This document shows, one piece after another, positions 1-9,096 of a stretch of 21,967 nt of DNA (its first letter is position 1; every line of letters starts with the position of its first letter). Both the position numbers and the translations under genes were made by a program. The notes below the pieces were generated by a model that saw only the letters and a list, made by a program, of their open reading frames with translations, was not told the DNA's origin and searched no databases. The DNA is from Nemertoderma westbladi (taxonomy: Eukaryota > Xenacoelomorpha > Nemertodermatida > Nemertodermatidae), in assembly GCA_032718475.1 (NCBI GenBank), contig JAUCBJ010005146.1, positions 1 through 21,967 on the forward strand, in the 5' to 3' direction.

Positions 1-152
1 TCCCTATCCCAGGGGAATGTCATGACACAGATGATAAACGGATTCAACTAGCGGTAAATTGTCTATACAATATACATACATGGACCTCTCTATATATTCT
101 TTATCTCTGGTCATTTACTATCCTAGCAGTTCTCAAGCCAGGTTCCAGGTAA

Positions 153-215
153 CCACCCCCCCCCCCCCCCCAGCCCCAGCCCCACCCCCGCCCCCCCCCC
201 CCCCCCCCCACTCCC
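153..215. repeat. C-homopolymer tracts
   Basis: Two long C runs (16 C at 156-171 and 19 C at 191-209) are separated by CCCCAG-like and CCCCAC-like text. The complementary strand is a G-run that could form a G-quadruplex. Such runs are often length-variable and error-prone in assemblies. The rest of 1-382 is AT-rich, with TTATTA-type simple sequence at 225-340, and I see no gene in it. Confidence 0.9.
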
Positions 216-382
216 AACCGCCATTCTGATATTATTACTTTATAGGGCTATTATTATTAGGTATTTTATATTATTATTAGGTTCTTACTTTATATTACTA
301 GTAGTACTTTATGTTATTACTTTATTATTTATTACGATTGCCGACCCAATATTCCCCACCCCTAGGGGAAACTAGGCGCATC

Positions 383-562
383 AATATCCCGCCTCAATGT
401 TAAATTCTCAATTTAGGGAAAGGAGCAGGTTACAGTGGCACGTTATTTTAAACAAAACAATAAACTAAACATAATATAACAGGTTACAGTTTTATTTTTG
501 AGAGTAATCAGCTGTTATTTGCGTCGAATTTCCCCTGGAGAGGGATGCATTTTTATTGCGTC
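383..562 (-). repeat. Dispersed repeat, copy A (inverted relative to copy B)
   Basis: The reverse complement of this stretch aligns by eye with 6316-6493 over its whole length at roughly 70% identity with small gaps. Shared blocks include ATCCCTCTCCAGGG, CTGATTACTCTC, two spaced copies of CTGTAACCTG, CCTGCTCCTTT and ATTTAACATTG. Two diverged copies in opposite orientation about 5.8 kb apart indicate an old interspersed repeat family, probably a transposon fragment. I do not recognise the family and see no coding potential in it. Confidence 0.7.
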
Positions 563-924
563 CAGTTTTCCCCCCCTTATTTTGTCCCCTTCCCGTTATT
601 CGGAGGAAGTTAGTTTGGCTTATCACCAGAATGTGAGTCGCGCCGTTTCTGCCTTTCCATAGATCGCTTTTGTACTCCATTAAGAAGGGTGTTTGCTAGG
701 GTACAGCAAACAGCTATTGGTGGGAGTGGGGAGATACCGTAATAGACTGCAATAATGTGTATTACTTGAGTTAGTTGTTTGTAGTACCGTATAGGTATAG
801 TTCCATCATGTACAGCATCCACCCATGCAGCAGACGCCATGGTCCTGGTCTACCATACCAGGTGATGCGGAGTAAGTTGTAATCCACCACGAGTTAGGGC
901 TTGGGTAAATATATTATCCTCCTA

Positions 925-1464
925 TTAAATATCACCTGTGATGTCTAACTCTGGGATTACCTTTACCAGGAATCCTGCGACGTATCCAGCTGCCTGAAAC
1001 TCATCATAACTGACTTCAATATCCACTATCTGTTCAATTTTTCTCAGCATTTCCGTTGTTATTAGGACATACTTTCGGATGTTCAGGTGCTTTCAAAGTG
1101 GATGGGATATCGTCTAATAGAACAAAGTCTAAAGTATAAACTCAAGCTGAGACTTATATTTGGATGACTCAAGATCAATCGCGGCATTAACGTACTCCAT
1201 AGCTTTCGTAAGTAGCGATGTCGTAGTACCAACATTACCTTTCACGACTGCAATGACTTCTTCCAACTGAGACCAACGTATTAGTTGGCTATTACGAGCG
1301 AGGCAATGCGAAAACCCCAAGCTGCAACCCAGGTGATCAACCGCCGATCGGCTGATACAAACATGTCCGAGGAAAGTTGACTCTTTGATGAAAGTGAAAC
1401 CTGTCCAATATACTGTATACTTCGTTATGGAAAAAGAAGAGCAATACTTGGAACTGCGATAGTT
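925..1464 (-). pseudogene. Unidentified coding-like fragments (decayed gene or exon pieces)
   Basis: On the minus strand the frame is open from 1464 to a TAG at 1129-1131 (111 residues, no convincing ATG), including QLIRWSQLEEVIAVVKGN and KAMEYVNAAIDLES. A second minus-strand frame continues from about 1092 to a TAA at 925-927, including IEQIVDIEVSYDEFQAAGYV followed by AGFL. Both have ordinary protein-like composition with acidic, basic and hydrophobic residues mixed, unlike the low-complexity frames nearby. The change of frame means either a broken gene or separate exons; a GTAAAG at 961-966 (reverse strand) after AGFL could be a splice donor. A segment resembling 'GYVAGFLV' occurs near the end of some DNA transposases, which is only a weak hint. 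I do not recognise the family. Confidence 0.3.
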
Positions 1465-2028
1465 TCACAAAAATGTCAGTACGCGACCGTATCCTGCGAT
1501 TCCCTTTAGCCACGTAGAAACAACAGGCAGGCAGGTTCAGTCAGCTGCAAAAAGCCCCCCAATTAAATCTCACTCATTGAGCAACTGAAGTTGGCTTTCC
1601 TCAATAGTGGGGAGTCATGGTGGAACATACGATAAGGGAACTCCCAGTGAAGTAGAAAGGAGGTATTGTTGGTCGCAAGGAACCACCAGGGACTTTCTTG
1701 TGCAGAATTATCTTGAGAAACTCTGGCCAATGTTGAATACAAATGACGGCAGTGCTACTGTACTTTAAATGGAGAGCTGTCGTCTGCACTGTGTCGTGGT
1801 AACTGATCTCGTTCGGCACCAGCAGGAGGACATTTCACTACACGAACGGGATTTCATTTCCTGCGTAATTGCCGTCGCAGCCAAATACACAACAATAATT
1901 AGGCATAATACAGTAATAATAATAATTAGCTTGTTCTGTTGGTAGTCAGGTAGTTTAGCCTAATGTTGTAATACGGCACCTTAAATACCTACCTACAGAC
2001 CTATAGTAATTGATTTAATTACTACCAA
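1465..2028. other. Non-coding or unassigned stretch
   Basis: I see no convincing gene here. A 72-codon minus-strand frame at 1601-1819 has normal amino-acid composition and may belong to the same decayed locus as 925-1464. A further 76-codon minus-strand frame at 610-840 is similar in character, ending in a basic tail. Neither has a recognisable motif, and both could be chance. From 1880 the sequence becomes AT-rich with TAATAATAAT text. Confidence 0.4.
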
Positions 2029-2220
2029 ATGGTACCACCTAGGCCTACCTGTACCGGAACGGTCGCGGTACCGTACCGGCAACCGGTACCATCATACGAG
2101 TACGCGCTACCACTGTACCAGGGTCTGAGGGTACTGGGGTGGGGTAGGCTGGTAGGGCCATACAGCCGTCCAGTTGAATGTACTGTAACTAGACTATCTG
2201 ACTTTCTAACTGTACTATTC
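2029..2220. repeat. GTAC-rich palindromic stretch
   Basis: GGTACC, GTACCG and GTACTG words recur through this stretch (for example 2030-2035, 2068-2073 and 2084-2089). They give many short self-complementary sites just outside the left end of the element at 2255. A 90-codon plus-strand frame runs through it, but its Pro/Arg/Tyr-rich translation follows from the repeated words, so I do not call a gene. Confidence 0.45.
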
Positions 2221-2270
2221 CCATATACCAGAAGTAGCGTTAGGACTAATACGTGTAAATCTTTTCGACC

Positions 2271-2437
2271 TACGCGGAGGCCTACGCGTAGCTACGCGTA
2301 GCTACGCGTAGCTCGCAACATTGGGTCATATATCACCAGTTTCAGAGTTTTAACAGTAACTACGCGTAGGTGCTACGCGTAGCTACGCGTAGGTCCTACG
2401 CGACCTACGCGTGTAGGTCCTACGCGACCTACGCATA
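2271..2437. repeat. Left TACGCGTA array
   Basis: Exact copies of TACGCGTA lie at 2283, 2293, 2303, 2361, 2374 and 2384, with one-or-two-base variants at 2271, 2397, 2406, 2421 and 2430. The first three sit in the terminal inverted repeat at a strict 10-bp spacing, about one helical turn. The rest form a looser subterminal cluster. Each contains the CpG-bearing palindrome ACGCGT. Confidence 0.9.
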
Positions 2438-3129
2438 GGTGCTACCCATAACTATGCCTATACGTCGTTTATCATTAGTAGGCCTACGTATTCCAAGCGG
2501 TTTAGTACTAAAATAAGACACAATACGGTATGTTCAATAAACAACCCACAACCATCAAATGCTTTCAACAGTAATGTATCCTATACCTGTATACTCCATA
2601 TAGAGGAATACGCGAAGACTACATATTCTTCACTTCATGCGTTGCGGGCGGTAAAATGTGTTAATAATTCATGTTTAGAGTTCAAAAATAGTTTACAAAG
2701 GAAATAGGCCGATGGTTCTCATCGATGATTCTCTATGCTTTTTATTGCCTTTGTTCACGATAGGGCAAGGATATACTGTATTTAATTTGTTAACCCCTTG
2801 ACAAGGGAAGGGGGGAGACTAAATTGTCTACCATGATTGGTTGCTCTTGTTATTTGACCAAACAATTTGATTATATGCAGTATTTATCAGCTTTCGCTTA
2901 ACCTCTTCACCAGTAGACTGGTCGCTTTATTTACTACTGTTCAATATTTAAATAATCCAATGGAAACAAAGATACTTGAATCATGAGACGTGATTTTAAG
3001 TTTACTTTTTATTCATCCTGTGTTTGTATGTGAAAGAGCCGAATATTATTTACCAGTGCTGTATGTAGAGATATGAGTTTCCGATTCTGTTATTATACAT
3101 TTGTCTGATAATCAGATACCTGACATATA
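2438..3129. other. AT-rich internal region, no gene seen
   Basis: This is left-hand internal sequence of the outer element. It shows no frame of useful length, no strong repeat and no RNA-gene signature. The direct TA next to the inner element is at 3128-3129. Confidence 0.6.
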
Positions 3130-3139
3130 CCCAGTAAAA

Positions 3140-3469
3140 AATCCCCATGCGTAACGCATTCGTACCACATGCAGCATTCGTAAAAGGTGCGTGCAATGTT
3201 ATTTAAGATTCGTGAAGCCTTCGTCAATGGTTCGTCAGTCCGAATAATTTAACGAATGCGTATAGTATTCGTATCGCATGTGAGATTTCACTTGTAAATA
3301 TATTCGTGGCTCATCATTCGTGGCACATGCGATACGAATGCTTCCACTCCACACAAAAAATAATTCGTGGTTCATTCGTTCGTACCACATGCGATACGAA
3401 TGCTTAGCCACGCCACGCTTAAAATTATTCGTGGTCCATTCGTGACGCATGCGATACGCATGCAAAGCA
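3140..3469. repeat. Left ATTCGTA/TACGAATG subterminal array
   Basis: The heptamer ATTCGTA or close variants recur through this arm. A clearer tandem of about 60 bp carries CACATGCGATACGAATGC at 3324 and 3386 and a variant at about 3446. The minus-strand 93-codon frame over this region (3235-3516) translates the repeat as recurring Arg-Met-Arg/Tyr-Glu text and is not a gene. Confidence 0.75.
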
Positions 3470-3727
3470 CTCTCAATTAGAGTACCGTACAGACTGTAAT
3501 ACTGACCAATCACCATTCGGCAAATAATCGAACATAGTGTTATTAGTTAGTAGCTCTCCCCCTTTGTTACCAGTCAGCCAGTCCCATGTACTTTTACTAT
3601 ATATTTATTTAATGGGTTGCCCAGTAATTCTCAACTCCCATTTATTATTTTGGTTCCCCATTATTTTGGTATGTAAACCTGTTCCCTTTACCAACATGCT
3701 TGATATACTGTAATAATGTAAAGGTTA

Positions 3728-3943
3728 TGTACTGTAGGGTAGGTGAGATAAATAATGACAACATAAAACTACAGTATTAACTTAACGAACTACAGTATGT
3801 AGGCATACTTATAGTATGTAGGCACTAGGCACCCCCCCCCCCCCCCACCCGTAGTTTTAGCCCCTGTACAGTAGTACTCATTTCCCAAAGTTATTACAGT
3901 AGTTTTATGTTGTCATTATTTATCTCACCTGGCCTACAGTACA
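3728..3943. repeat. Fold-back repeat with C15 in the loop
   Basis: The left arm 3728-3783 and the reverse complement of 3888-3943 match at most of 56 positions, including a long block through GAGATAAATAATGACAACAT. They enclose a 104-base loop that contains 15 consecutive C (3832-3846) and a direct repeat of TAGTATGTAGGCA-like sequence. It lies near the middle of the inner element and may be a separate, still younger insertion or the apex of its hairpin. Confidence 0.7.
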
Positions 3944-4244
3944 GTACCAATACATATTATAAAGCATGTGGCATTTTTATTAAATTGTACGTGTGTATGG
4001 TGATATTCTCACACAGTTTCTTAGGCCTCCAGGTCGAATTTGTTTAATTCGCTATAAAAAGCCATTAAAAAGTCTACTGATATACTGTAGCAGTTAATTA
4101 CCGGTTACTGCTACAGTAGGCCCTACACTTATTAATGGTAAAAAAATCTTACAGACAAAATACATCAAAGGCATACATTTTATGAGATGCATCAACATAA
4201 TTTCAATGTTTTTTTTACTATATTCTAGAATATTAATTCGCTTT

Positions 4245-4430
4245 TTTTCGATAATAAGTAATAAAAAATATATATAATAATAATAAAAATATATATAATA
4301 ATAAAATAATATAATATAATAATAAATAATATAATATAATAATAAAATAATATAATAATAAAATATCATAAAAAATAATAAACCATCAATAATAATTAAT
4401 ATAAGTATAATAATAACTATAACGATTTAC
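4245..4430. repeat. AT-only simple repeat (TAATAATA)
   Basis: Nearly pure A/T with irregular TAATA, ATATAA and AATAAT units and almost no G or C. A 91-codon minus-strand frame through it is an Ile/Tyr/Leu homopolymer-like artefact. Confidence 0.85.
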
Positions 4431-4619
4431 GTCTGAAATTGCGTGCTCTTGAATTATATCTGAACATTTTTTTGGGGAAATTGAAAATGGCTTTCATATT
4501 CGATTCGGAATATCAAGTATATTTAAAAAAATAAAATAAAATGGACACGTTTTATCAGTTGTAAACTGTTAAAACTATGTAAACTGTAGCGAAATAATAA
4601 AAAAAATAAAAATCCTGCG

Positions 4620-4920
4620 GTAAACATTCGTATAACACTCGTAAAACATTCGTAACGCATTCGTATAGCGTGGGAAACATTCGTATATAACATGCGGGAC
4701 GCATTCGTATCGTGTGCGGGAAACATTCGTATAAGATTAGGGGCGCATTCGTAGAATGTGCGGGATTCGGATAAGGTTCGTATTACATTCGATATGCGAA
4801 TAAAGGATGCGTATTTGGTTCGGTTTTCGCATTCGTATCGCATGGTTCATCTATGTAACATTTCAGAATGCGTTACGAATGCGTGAAATATGCGCCATCC
4901 CATGCGTTACGAATGCGGAT
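4620..4920. repeat. Right ATTCGTA subterminal array
   Basis: About a dozen CATTCGTA/GCATTCGTAT motifs at irregular 15-30-base intervals mirror the left arm of the inner element. The 106-codon minus-strand frame (4523-4843) here is repeat-driven, with recurring Ile-Arg-Met text, and is not a gene. Confidence 0.75.
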
Positions 4921-4998
4921 TTTTTACTGGGTACCGATACTTGCCTAACAACTCAACCCTACCGGACCTGAAATGAAAAATCATGTTATCAGGACTGC

Positions 4999-5183
4999 TA
5001 CGCGTAGCACCTACGCGTAGTTTCAAAATACCTACGCGTAGTTCCAAAATAACTACGCGTAGTTTTAAAACACCTACGCGTAGTTGTTAAAAAGGCAGTA
5101 AGTCTGGCCCTACCGGTAAATGACAGGAATGGAAGTTACAAACTACGCGTAGCTACGCGTAGCTACGCGTAGGCCTACGCGTA
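4999..5183. repeat. Right TACGCGTA array
   Basis: Nine exact TACGCGTA palindromes lie at 4999, 5012, 5033, 5054, 5075, 5144, 5154, 5164 and 5176. Those at 5012-5082 are spaced exactly 21 bp apart (two helical turns), with A/T-rich TTTCAAAATA-like linkers. Those at 5144-5171 are 10 bp apart and lie in the terminal inverted repeat. Confidence 0.9.
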
Positions 5184-5239
5184 GGTCGAAAAGATTTACC
5201 CCTATAATACAGCTATAACTAATCATTATACGGTAGTAC

Positions 5240-7382
5240 CCCTGCAAACAATTTACTTTCAAGGAATGTCAGAAAAACATCATTAATTTGTTATAAATGT
5301 TGATAAATGTTATTCCCTTGTTTGATAGAATATTTAGATGTTCAATATATGTTATTTTAACATTACTCTATAATGTCTTTGTCAGACATTAAATAAATGA
5401 TAACTGTTGATGTTAAAAAAACGTAATTATAATGTGAGAACATAAACATTAGTCAAAAATGTTTTATAAGTGTTTAGTTCTAACATTTTAAGAACATGGT
5501 TTGTTACATATCAGAACAATGTTATTTTGTCACATAAAATAAACATTATGCGATAGACGCTGTCACTTCTATTATCCAATCTGAGATTGATGATTGGCTA
5601 ATTTTAAAATTCGCGGTAATGGAGGAATTTTCCACATGTAAATGGTATACAGTATGGTATGTTGTACAATACTCATTCTGTCATGCCTGTATTCAATGTT
5701 TATTGTGTATATGTATTGTTATACTGCTGTACTGCAAGGCCTATCTCTATATTACTGTAGTGTAGTTACTGCAGGCCTACTGCTCTGTACAGTAGCTTAT
5801 ATTTTTGGTTTTATAGTTTTGGTTTTGTGATTTATTTAACCTGAACTCATAAATAAAACATATCTACCTGAATGCGAGTTAGCCTTTACCCTCTGGATTC
5901 ACACATTACTGCATTAGACCTACCAATTACAGAATTCAAGTCTGCCAGGACCAGAAAGTCCCCTTAAACCAGAACTGACAGGTGGAGGATTGACTTATTT
6001 GTCTGTACTGATGGTGGATTTCAACAGCCGAGGACTAAAGATTGGAATTCTTATTATTGGGAGGTCCCAGTTTTCAGTTGAAGGGGCAGGGCACAGGGAC
6101 AGCATTACTACAAAACTTTCGATTCGATTTCGATTTGAAAACTTCACATTAACTGTTATTACAAACTATTTATTGTTTCAGTTTTTAGATTGTACTTTTG
6201 TAGGGCCTAGGCCTATTGATTTATTTTTACAGTTTAATAAATGAAGCTCACTCAGCTATAATTATAATTAACATTTAATTTTTTAAATATGATTTGTTCA
6301 GATAGAGAGGATTTGCGATGCAATCAAAATCATCCCTCTCCAGGGAGATATCGATTCAAATAAGTACTGATTACTCTCCCAGAAATAAATCTGTAACCTG
6401 TTTTTTTTTGTTTACCCGTAGGATATAATAATGTGCCTCTGTAGCCAACTGTAACCTGCTCCTTTTAATAATTTAACATTGTTGTGAGGTATTATTTATT
6501 AAACCCACTATGTACATTATTTTATATAGTCTACAAATTAGATCTATAAATCTAGTGAATAATATTAACTCAAAGTATTTTAATTGATGCAATTCATTAC
6601 GTTGTTGTCACTTATTATTACGTCATAAACATATTCTTTTTAAGTCTGTAATTAACTTTAACCGAAATATCAAAACCATTTACATAATGGGCCATACAGC
6701 CATATATTTGTTGTTTTACTTATTCTGCGATATTTTACTTTGATTTTGCTGTTTATTTCATTATTTGTTCCTGACTGGTCATTATACAAAAAATTCAATT
6801 CATGTTAAACGTTTTAATTGTTATTAATTTGCATACAATTGCCTACAACAAAATTGTATTCAATCAAACTGTGTTAGAGATTGTAGCCTGCCACTACCAT
6901 ATCAACATGCATAGGGAAATTATTAATTAATTATTCAATAAAGGGTTTGGCAATTATAAAGAACGATATAAGGAACGGCAATGGAGGGGGATTATTAGTT
7001 TGAGCAAGCGAACCAACCATAAAACATGAGAGAAGGGCTTAAATGTACGTATAATGTTACGTTTTTAGCAAACAATATTTTTATGTTAAGAAATAACATA
7101 AAATTAACGATCTAAATAAACATTACGCCGTTGTTATTTTAATGTCAATAAAAACACAATAATAATGATGAGGAATAACATAAAAGTAATGATATATGTA
7201 ACCATCCTGGCTTTGTTATTTTAATGTTATTAAAAACGAAATAATAACGTTAGTATATAACGTCATATTTCTTGGCCAATTTACAGTTTTTTTACCATTA
7301 ATCTAACAATTTGAAATAATGTTATCTATGTCATTAAATAACATTTTAATAACAGCTTTTTAACAATACATTGTTTGCAGGG
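5240..7382. mobile_element. Candidate 2.1-kb inverted-repeat element
   Basis: CCCTGCAAACAAT at 5240-5252 is perfectly complementary to 7370-7382 (13 of 13). Next to both ends the sequence is unusually dense in AATGTTAT/ATAACATT words (5270-5560 and 7040-7360), as expected of subterminal repeats of one element. No transposase-like frame is visible; the 62- and 84-codon plus-strand frames at 5642-5830 and 5990-6244 have no recognisable features. A target-site duplication is not clear: CGGTAGTA on the left and CAGTAGTT on the right agree at 6 of 8. The pairing could be coincidental, but the matching internal composition argues for one element. Confidence 0.4.
6316..6493 (+). repeat. Dispersed repeat, copy B
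   Basis: This aligns with the reverse complement of 383-562 along its full length. It shares the same order of conserved blocks, including the doubled CTGTAACCTG spaced about 60 bases apart. It lies within the candidate element at 5240-7382. Family unknown. Confidence 0.7.
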
Positions 7383-7415
7383 ACAGTAGTTATTAGGCTA
7401 TTCAGGAAGTACAGC

Positions 7416-7857
7416 TTACAGCAGTATGAAATTGATGGACTTCGCTAACGAAGTCGGATCAGGCAGTGTGCCAGTCCTGTAGTATAGTAGTCCTTGGGAT
7501 TTAGTGATTTCGTTTGGAAGCGTGTTCCAAAGTTTTGGACCCGGGTGTGCAAATGATTCGCTGCCTGTCAGCCTGTGGCAGTCTTGTGGTAGGGTACCAC
7601 AGCGTGTGACTCGCTACGTCGTAGACGTGATTGTGTTTGGGAGAACGTAATCAGGTCGCTTAGGTACTTTGGTGCGGTCCCAGTCAGCCAGTGTAAATTC
7701 GGTACATGTAAGTGAGTGTTATTTGCTGCACGCGTTCTCGGTGGTAACCAGTTCATTGCTACAAAGTCGTCGATGCCGATGTGATGTGTCGTGGGGGCAT
7801 TGAGTTACAGAAACGTATGCACTTTCTCTGGAGTGCGTTGACTCGTCTGCGGAGGTC
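7416..7857 (-). pseudogene. LINE reverse-transcriptase ORF, C-terminal remnant
   Basis: This is a decayed copy of the C-terminal end of a non-LTR retrotransposon polyprotein. Read on the minus strand, it gives in order: LRRRVNALQRKCIRF (near 7857-7810), MNWLPPRTRAAN, TAPKYLSDLI, LRRSESHAVVPYHKT, then in a shifted frame SESFAHPGPKLWNTLPNEI, ending ATACTGCTGTAA with the stop at 7416-7418. This order (RVQNA-like, LHWLPV-like, APxYLSDL, FAxxGPKLWNxLP) is characteristic of the region after the fingers and palm in CR1/L2/Jockey-type LINEs. At least two frame changes and an in-frame stop near 7800 show that it is dead. The catalytic reverse-transcriptase core is not in the window, so the element is 5'-truncated, as usual. 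Exact clade uncertain. Confidence 0.75.
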
Positions 7858-9033
7858 ATATACACAATAGGCCTACAATCGATTTTTTGTCGTCTCAAAC
7901 CTACAGACCTAGAGATCTCTCCATTGATTGATTGAGGAACGCATGAGCAGATGGCAGTGAACATATAACTTCTTGTTATAACCTAACAGCCTAACAGCCT
8001 AAGTCTGTCATCTGTAAGTGCACCATTTCCATTCCATACGTCATAGCCTAATCACACAATTTTTTGGTTTATAATATATCAATTTTTGAGGAGCACTTAA
8101 TAATACTGTAATATCTGGTGTAATCAGGTAATTTCGTTTCAATTGTGTTTTTGATTGATTCACAACAGCACAATACAATCCATTAGGCTATCATAAGTCT
8201 AGTATCATGACTTGGTTGCTTGTAGACAGTTTTATTTTAATTCCTGAATTGTGTCCCAATATGTTAAATTAGTCTGTTAGCAGTTAGTTGATCTGTTGAT
8301 TGTATTTGTTATGTATTCTGTGTGCATAACTTTTATCCGAACCAGCATATTTTTACTGTGTTTTTTTAAGCTTGTATGTCAGTATGTTATATTGACCCCT
8401 GTACTGGGTTTAACTGTTTAATCTATCTGTATGATCTTATTTTTAACTGAAATGTGCAAATAAATTCAAATGCCAGCCTGCATGGAGTAGGCCTAACCTT
8501 TAAAAAAAATAGATAGGGAGGCTATTATATTAGGCCTAAGACAGGAGACAGCTACCTACTGACCTATATACTACATTATTTCAATGTTAGTTTTAGGCCT
8601 ATACAGCTATAGGCCTATCAGTAGTACATAATAATTAGGCCGAGCGGCCTTGTATTTCATTAACATACGCTGCTATAGGTACTATCCTCTAGAGGTAGTA
8701 TGTATAGGCAAATGTATACCGAACTGCCGAATATAGGCCTACACTCCTTAATACCTGAATACTATTATTATTAATACTATTAAACTGAATATTATTACTA
8801 TTAGATACTGTATTTTGTCAATAATGGCGCGGCGCTGACCGACGAAAATACCGGTACTGATTATGTGTTAATATATAGACTAACTTTGAATGATCACCTT
8901 CGTCAATGCTGCAATGTTATTGTGAACTAAGTCATAAATATTACCAGGAACCGACCAAACATCCTTCAGTCCTTCAGTGGTTTGTGGATTGTTAACAGGC
9001 CTACCGCAGTTCACTATTTCCAATTTCATTTCA
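7858..9033. other. Upstream intergenic region of SPG11
   Basis: I see no gene. An AATAAA at 8459-8464 ends a T-rich stretch resembling a 3' UTR or LINE tail. The octamer palindrome TAGGCCTA occurs five times in 254 bases (8488, 8531, 8594, 8610, 8734) and once at 7868. A short GC-rich patch, GGCGCGGCGCTGACCGACG, begins at 8825 and is the only CpG-dense spot near the gene. The SPG11 promoter should lie in this region, but no core-promoter element stands out enough to call. Confidence 0.5.
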
Positions 9034-9034
9034 G
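9012..9034 (+). other. Possible 3' splice acceptor in the SPG11 5' UTR
   Basis: A pyrimidine-rich run, ending TTTCATTTCAG at 9034, fits an acceptor consensus and lies 62 bases before the start codon. If real, SPG11 has a non-coding first exon upstream and this is the start of exon 2. Nothing in the sequence proves it is used. Confidence 0.35.
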
Positions 9035-9096
9035 TCTGTCAGTTTTGGTTTACCGGTAGTTCACATAAAATATTACCGGTACAACTTTAATTAACT

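Larger units (their letters stand above)
3130..4931. mobile_element. Inner inverted-repeat (MITE-like) element with TA flanks
   Basis: The element starts CCCAGTAAAAAATCCCCAT at 3130, and the reverse complement of its right end at 4931 starts CCCAGTAAAAAATCCGCAT. The first 15 bases are identical and 28 of the first 30 match. It is flanked by TA on both sides (3128-3129 and 4932-4933), the target duplication expected of Tc1/mariner-type transposition. No transposase frame is present, so I infer a non-autonomous element. Both subterminal zones are filled with ATTCGTA/TACGAAT motifs in opposite orientation, which would let the arms pair over several hundred bases. It sits inside the 2255-5199 element and therefore probably inserted later. 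Confidence 0.65.
2255..5199. mobile_element. Outer inverted-repeat element with TACGCGTA palindrome arrays
   Basis: The two ends are near-perfect inverted repeats: 2255-2311 matches the reverse complement of 5143-5199 at 56 of 57 positions, starting GTAAATCTTTTCGACC. The inner part of each arm is a run of the self-complementary octamer TACGCGTA. The element contains no transposase-like frame, so it is best read as a non-autonomous fold-back or MITE-like element, about 2.9 kb including a younger insertion at 3130-4931. A target-site duplication is not certain; TAATAC occurs just outside both ends (2248-2253 and 5205-5210), but not immediately next to the matching arms. I cannot assign a superfamily. 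Confidence 0.6.

Noticed and set aside
3299-3469. CRISPR-like spaced repeats
   Set aside because: The repeats are imperfect and tandem, the intervening sequence is itself repetitive, and the DNA is plainly eukaryotic.
3235-3516. 93-codon minus-strand reading frame
   Set aside because: It lies wholly in the ATTCGTA array, and its translation repeats Arg-Met-Arg-Tyr-Glu-like text, so the frame is a by-product of the repeat.
4094-4369. 91-codon minus-strand frame that looks like a hydrophobic membrane protein
   Set aside because: The Tyr/Ile/Leu runs come from an A/T-only simple repeat.
4523-4843. 106-codon minus-strand reading frame
   Set aside because: Same cause: the right ATTCGTA array translated. 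No independent coding signal.
8459-8464. AATAAA as the end of a plus-strand gene upstream of SPG11
   Set aside because: No coding frame precedes it; in A/T-rich DNA this hexamer is expected by chance, or it may mark a LINE tail.
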